Below, in pieces: positions 1 to 64,000 of a DNA stretch of 64,000 nucleotides. Below the pieces are notes generated by a model. The model saw nothing but the letters and a program-made list of their open reading frames with translations. It was not told where the DNA came from and did not search any database. The position numbers and the translations under genes were made by a program. This DNA is from Beroe forskalii (taxonomy: Eukaryota; Ctenophora; Nuda; Beroida; Beroidae): the NCBI GenBank assembly GCA_011033025.1, contig WFMF01000680.1, positions 1 through 64,000 of the forward strand, read 5' to 3'. Position 1 is the stretch's first letter. The number at the start of each line of letters is the position of its first letter.

Positions 1-239
1 CATCCTCGTGATTTATAATTTTCGTATGTTGGGGAGGGAAATTAAGCGCCTGCATACGGGAACAATGGATAACAAGAATTGTGCTGGCAGGCGCAATTCC
101 TGTTCGTTTCTGTGTGTTTGCTCGTGCGTGTGTTTGGCTTGTTTGGTATTTGTATGATATTCGAGGTCTCTTATCAATGCTAATTCAAGCATATTTTATT
201 TAAATTATCTGCCCAATACATTCCACACTACGTTTCCAG

Positions 240-63852
<63,613 letters not shown>

Positions 63853-64000
63853 GTGAGTGGGAACTGGGGGAGTGTGCCCTGTCGAACATTACTGTCCGGA
63901 AGGTGAGTGGGAACTGGGGGAGTGTGCCCTGTCAATCATTACTGTCCTGAAGGTATGTGGTTCTAAAGGCATCTGGGGGCCCTCAATAACCCCTAACCCC

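Overview
The window is animal-type nuclear DNA. It has short exons with GT/AG boundaries, long AT-rich introns, four minisatellites, a TG microsatellite, and many dispersed palindromic or inverted-repeat elements. It also holds a seven-transmembrane receptor gene split into five exons. I read it as an invertebrate metazoan but cannot name the species. Nothing looks bacterial or viral.

Nearly the whole + strand is one giant gene that runs off both ends of the window. I could place about 69 exons between 240 and 63852, roughly 9.1 kb of coding sequence or about 3,000 residues. Every exon encodes the same small cysteine-rich module, of the form CPAGYYCP..C..G.Y....C..C.AG.YC, which resembles the GCC2/GCC3 (ephrin-receptor-like / growth-factor-receptor cysteine-rich) family. 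Splice phases agree from exon to exon across almost the whole chain, which is the strongest support for the model. No signal peptide, membrane segment or other domain falls inside the window.

Layout: 1-17.4 kb holds densely packed exons 1-40, interrupted by a 3.5 kb minisatellite (about 5.8-9.3 kb). The 12.9 kb intron at 17.4-30.3 kb contains a complete class A GPCR gene on the - strand (23133 down to 19025) plus repeats. Exons 41-43 are widely spaced (30.3-35.8 kb) and are followed by a second minisatellite (35.8-38.1 kb). Exons 44-55 lie at 39-49.4 kb among inverted-repeat elements. A third minisatellite (about 50.95-52.6 kb) runs directly into exon 56. Exons 56-68 complete the window, with a fourth array at 54.65-55.35 kb.

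The most unusual signal is that splice junctions of the giant gene are repeatedly duplicated in tandem. At well over a dozen introns a 20-180 bp segment covering the exon edge and its acceptor or donor is present twice or more. In one case the acceptor plus the first codons of the exon has been amplified about 47-fold into a minisatellite. Three of the four minisatellites also share a TTGACACCA core. A palindromic TGACGTCATTATCA repeat recurs about 20 times. Four exons carry single-base frame breaks, three or four of them in short homopolymers, and a few junctions cannot be closed with canonical sites. The sequence may therefore contain uncorrected errors, or parts of the locus may be decaying.
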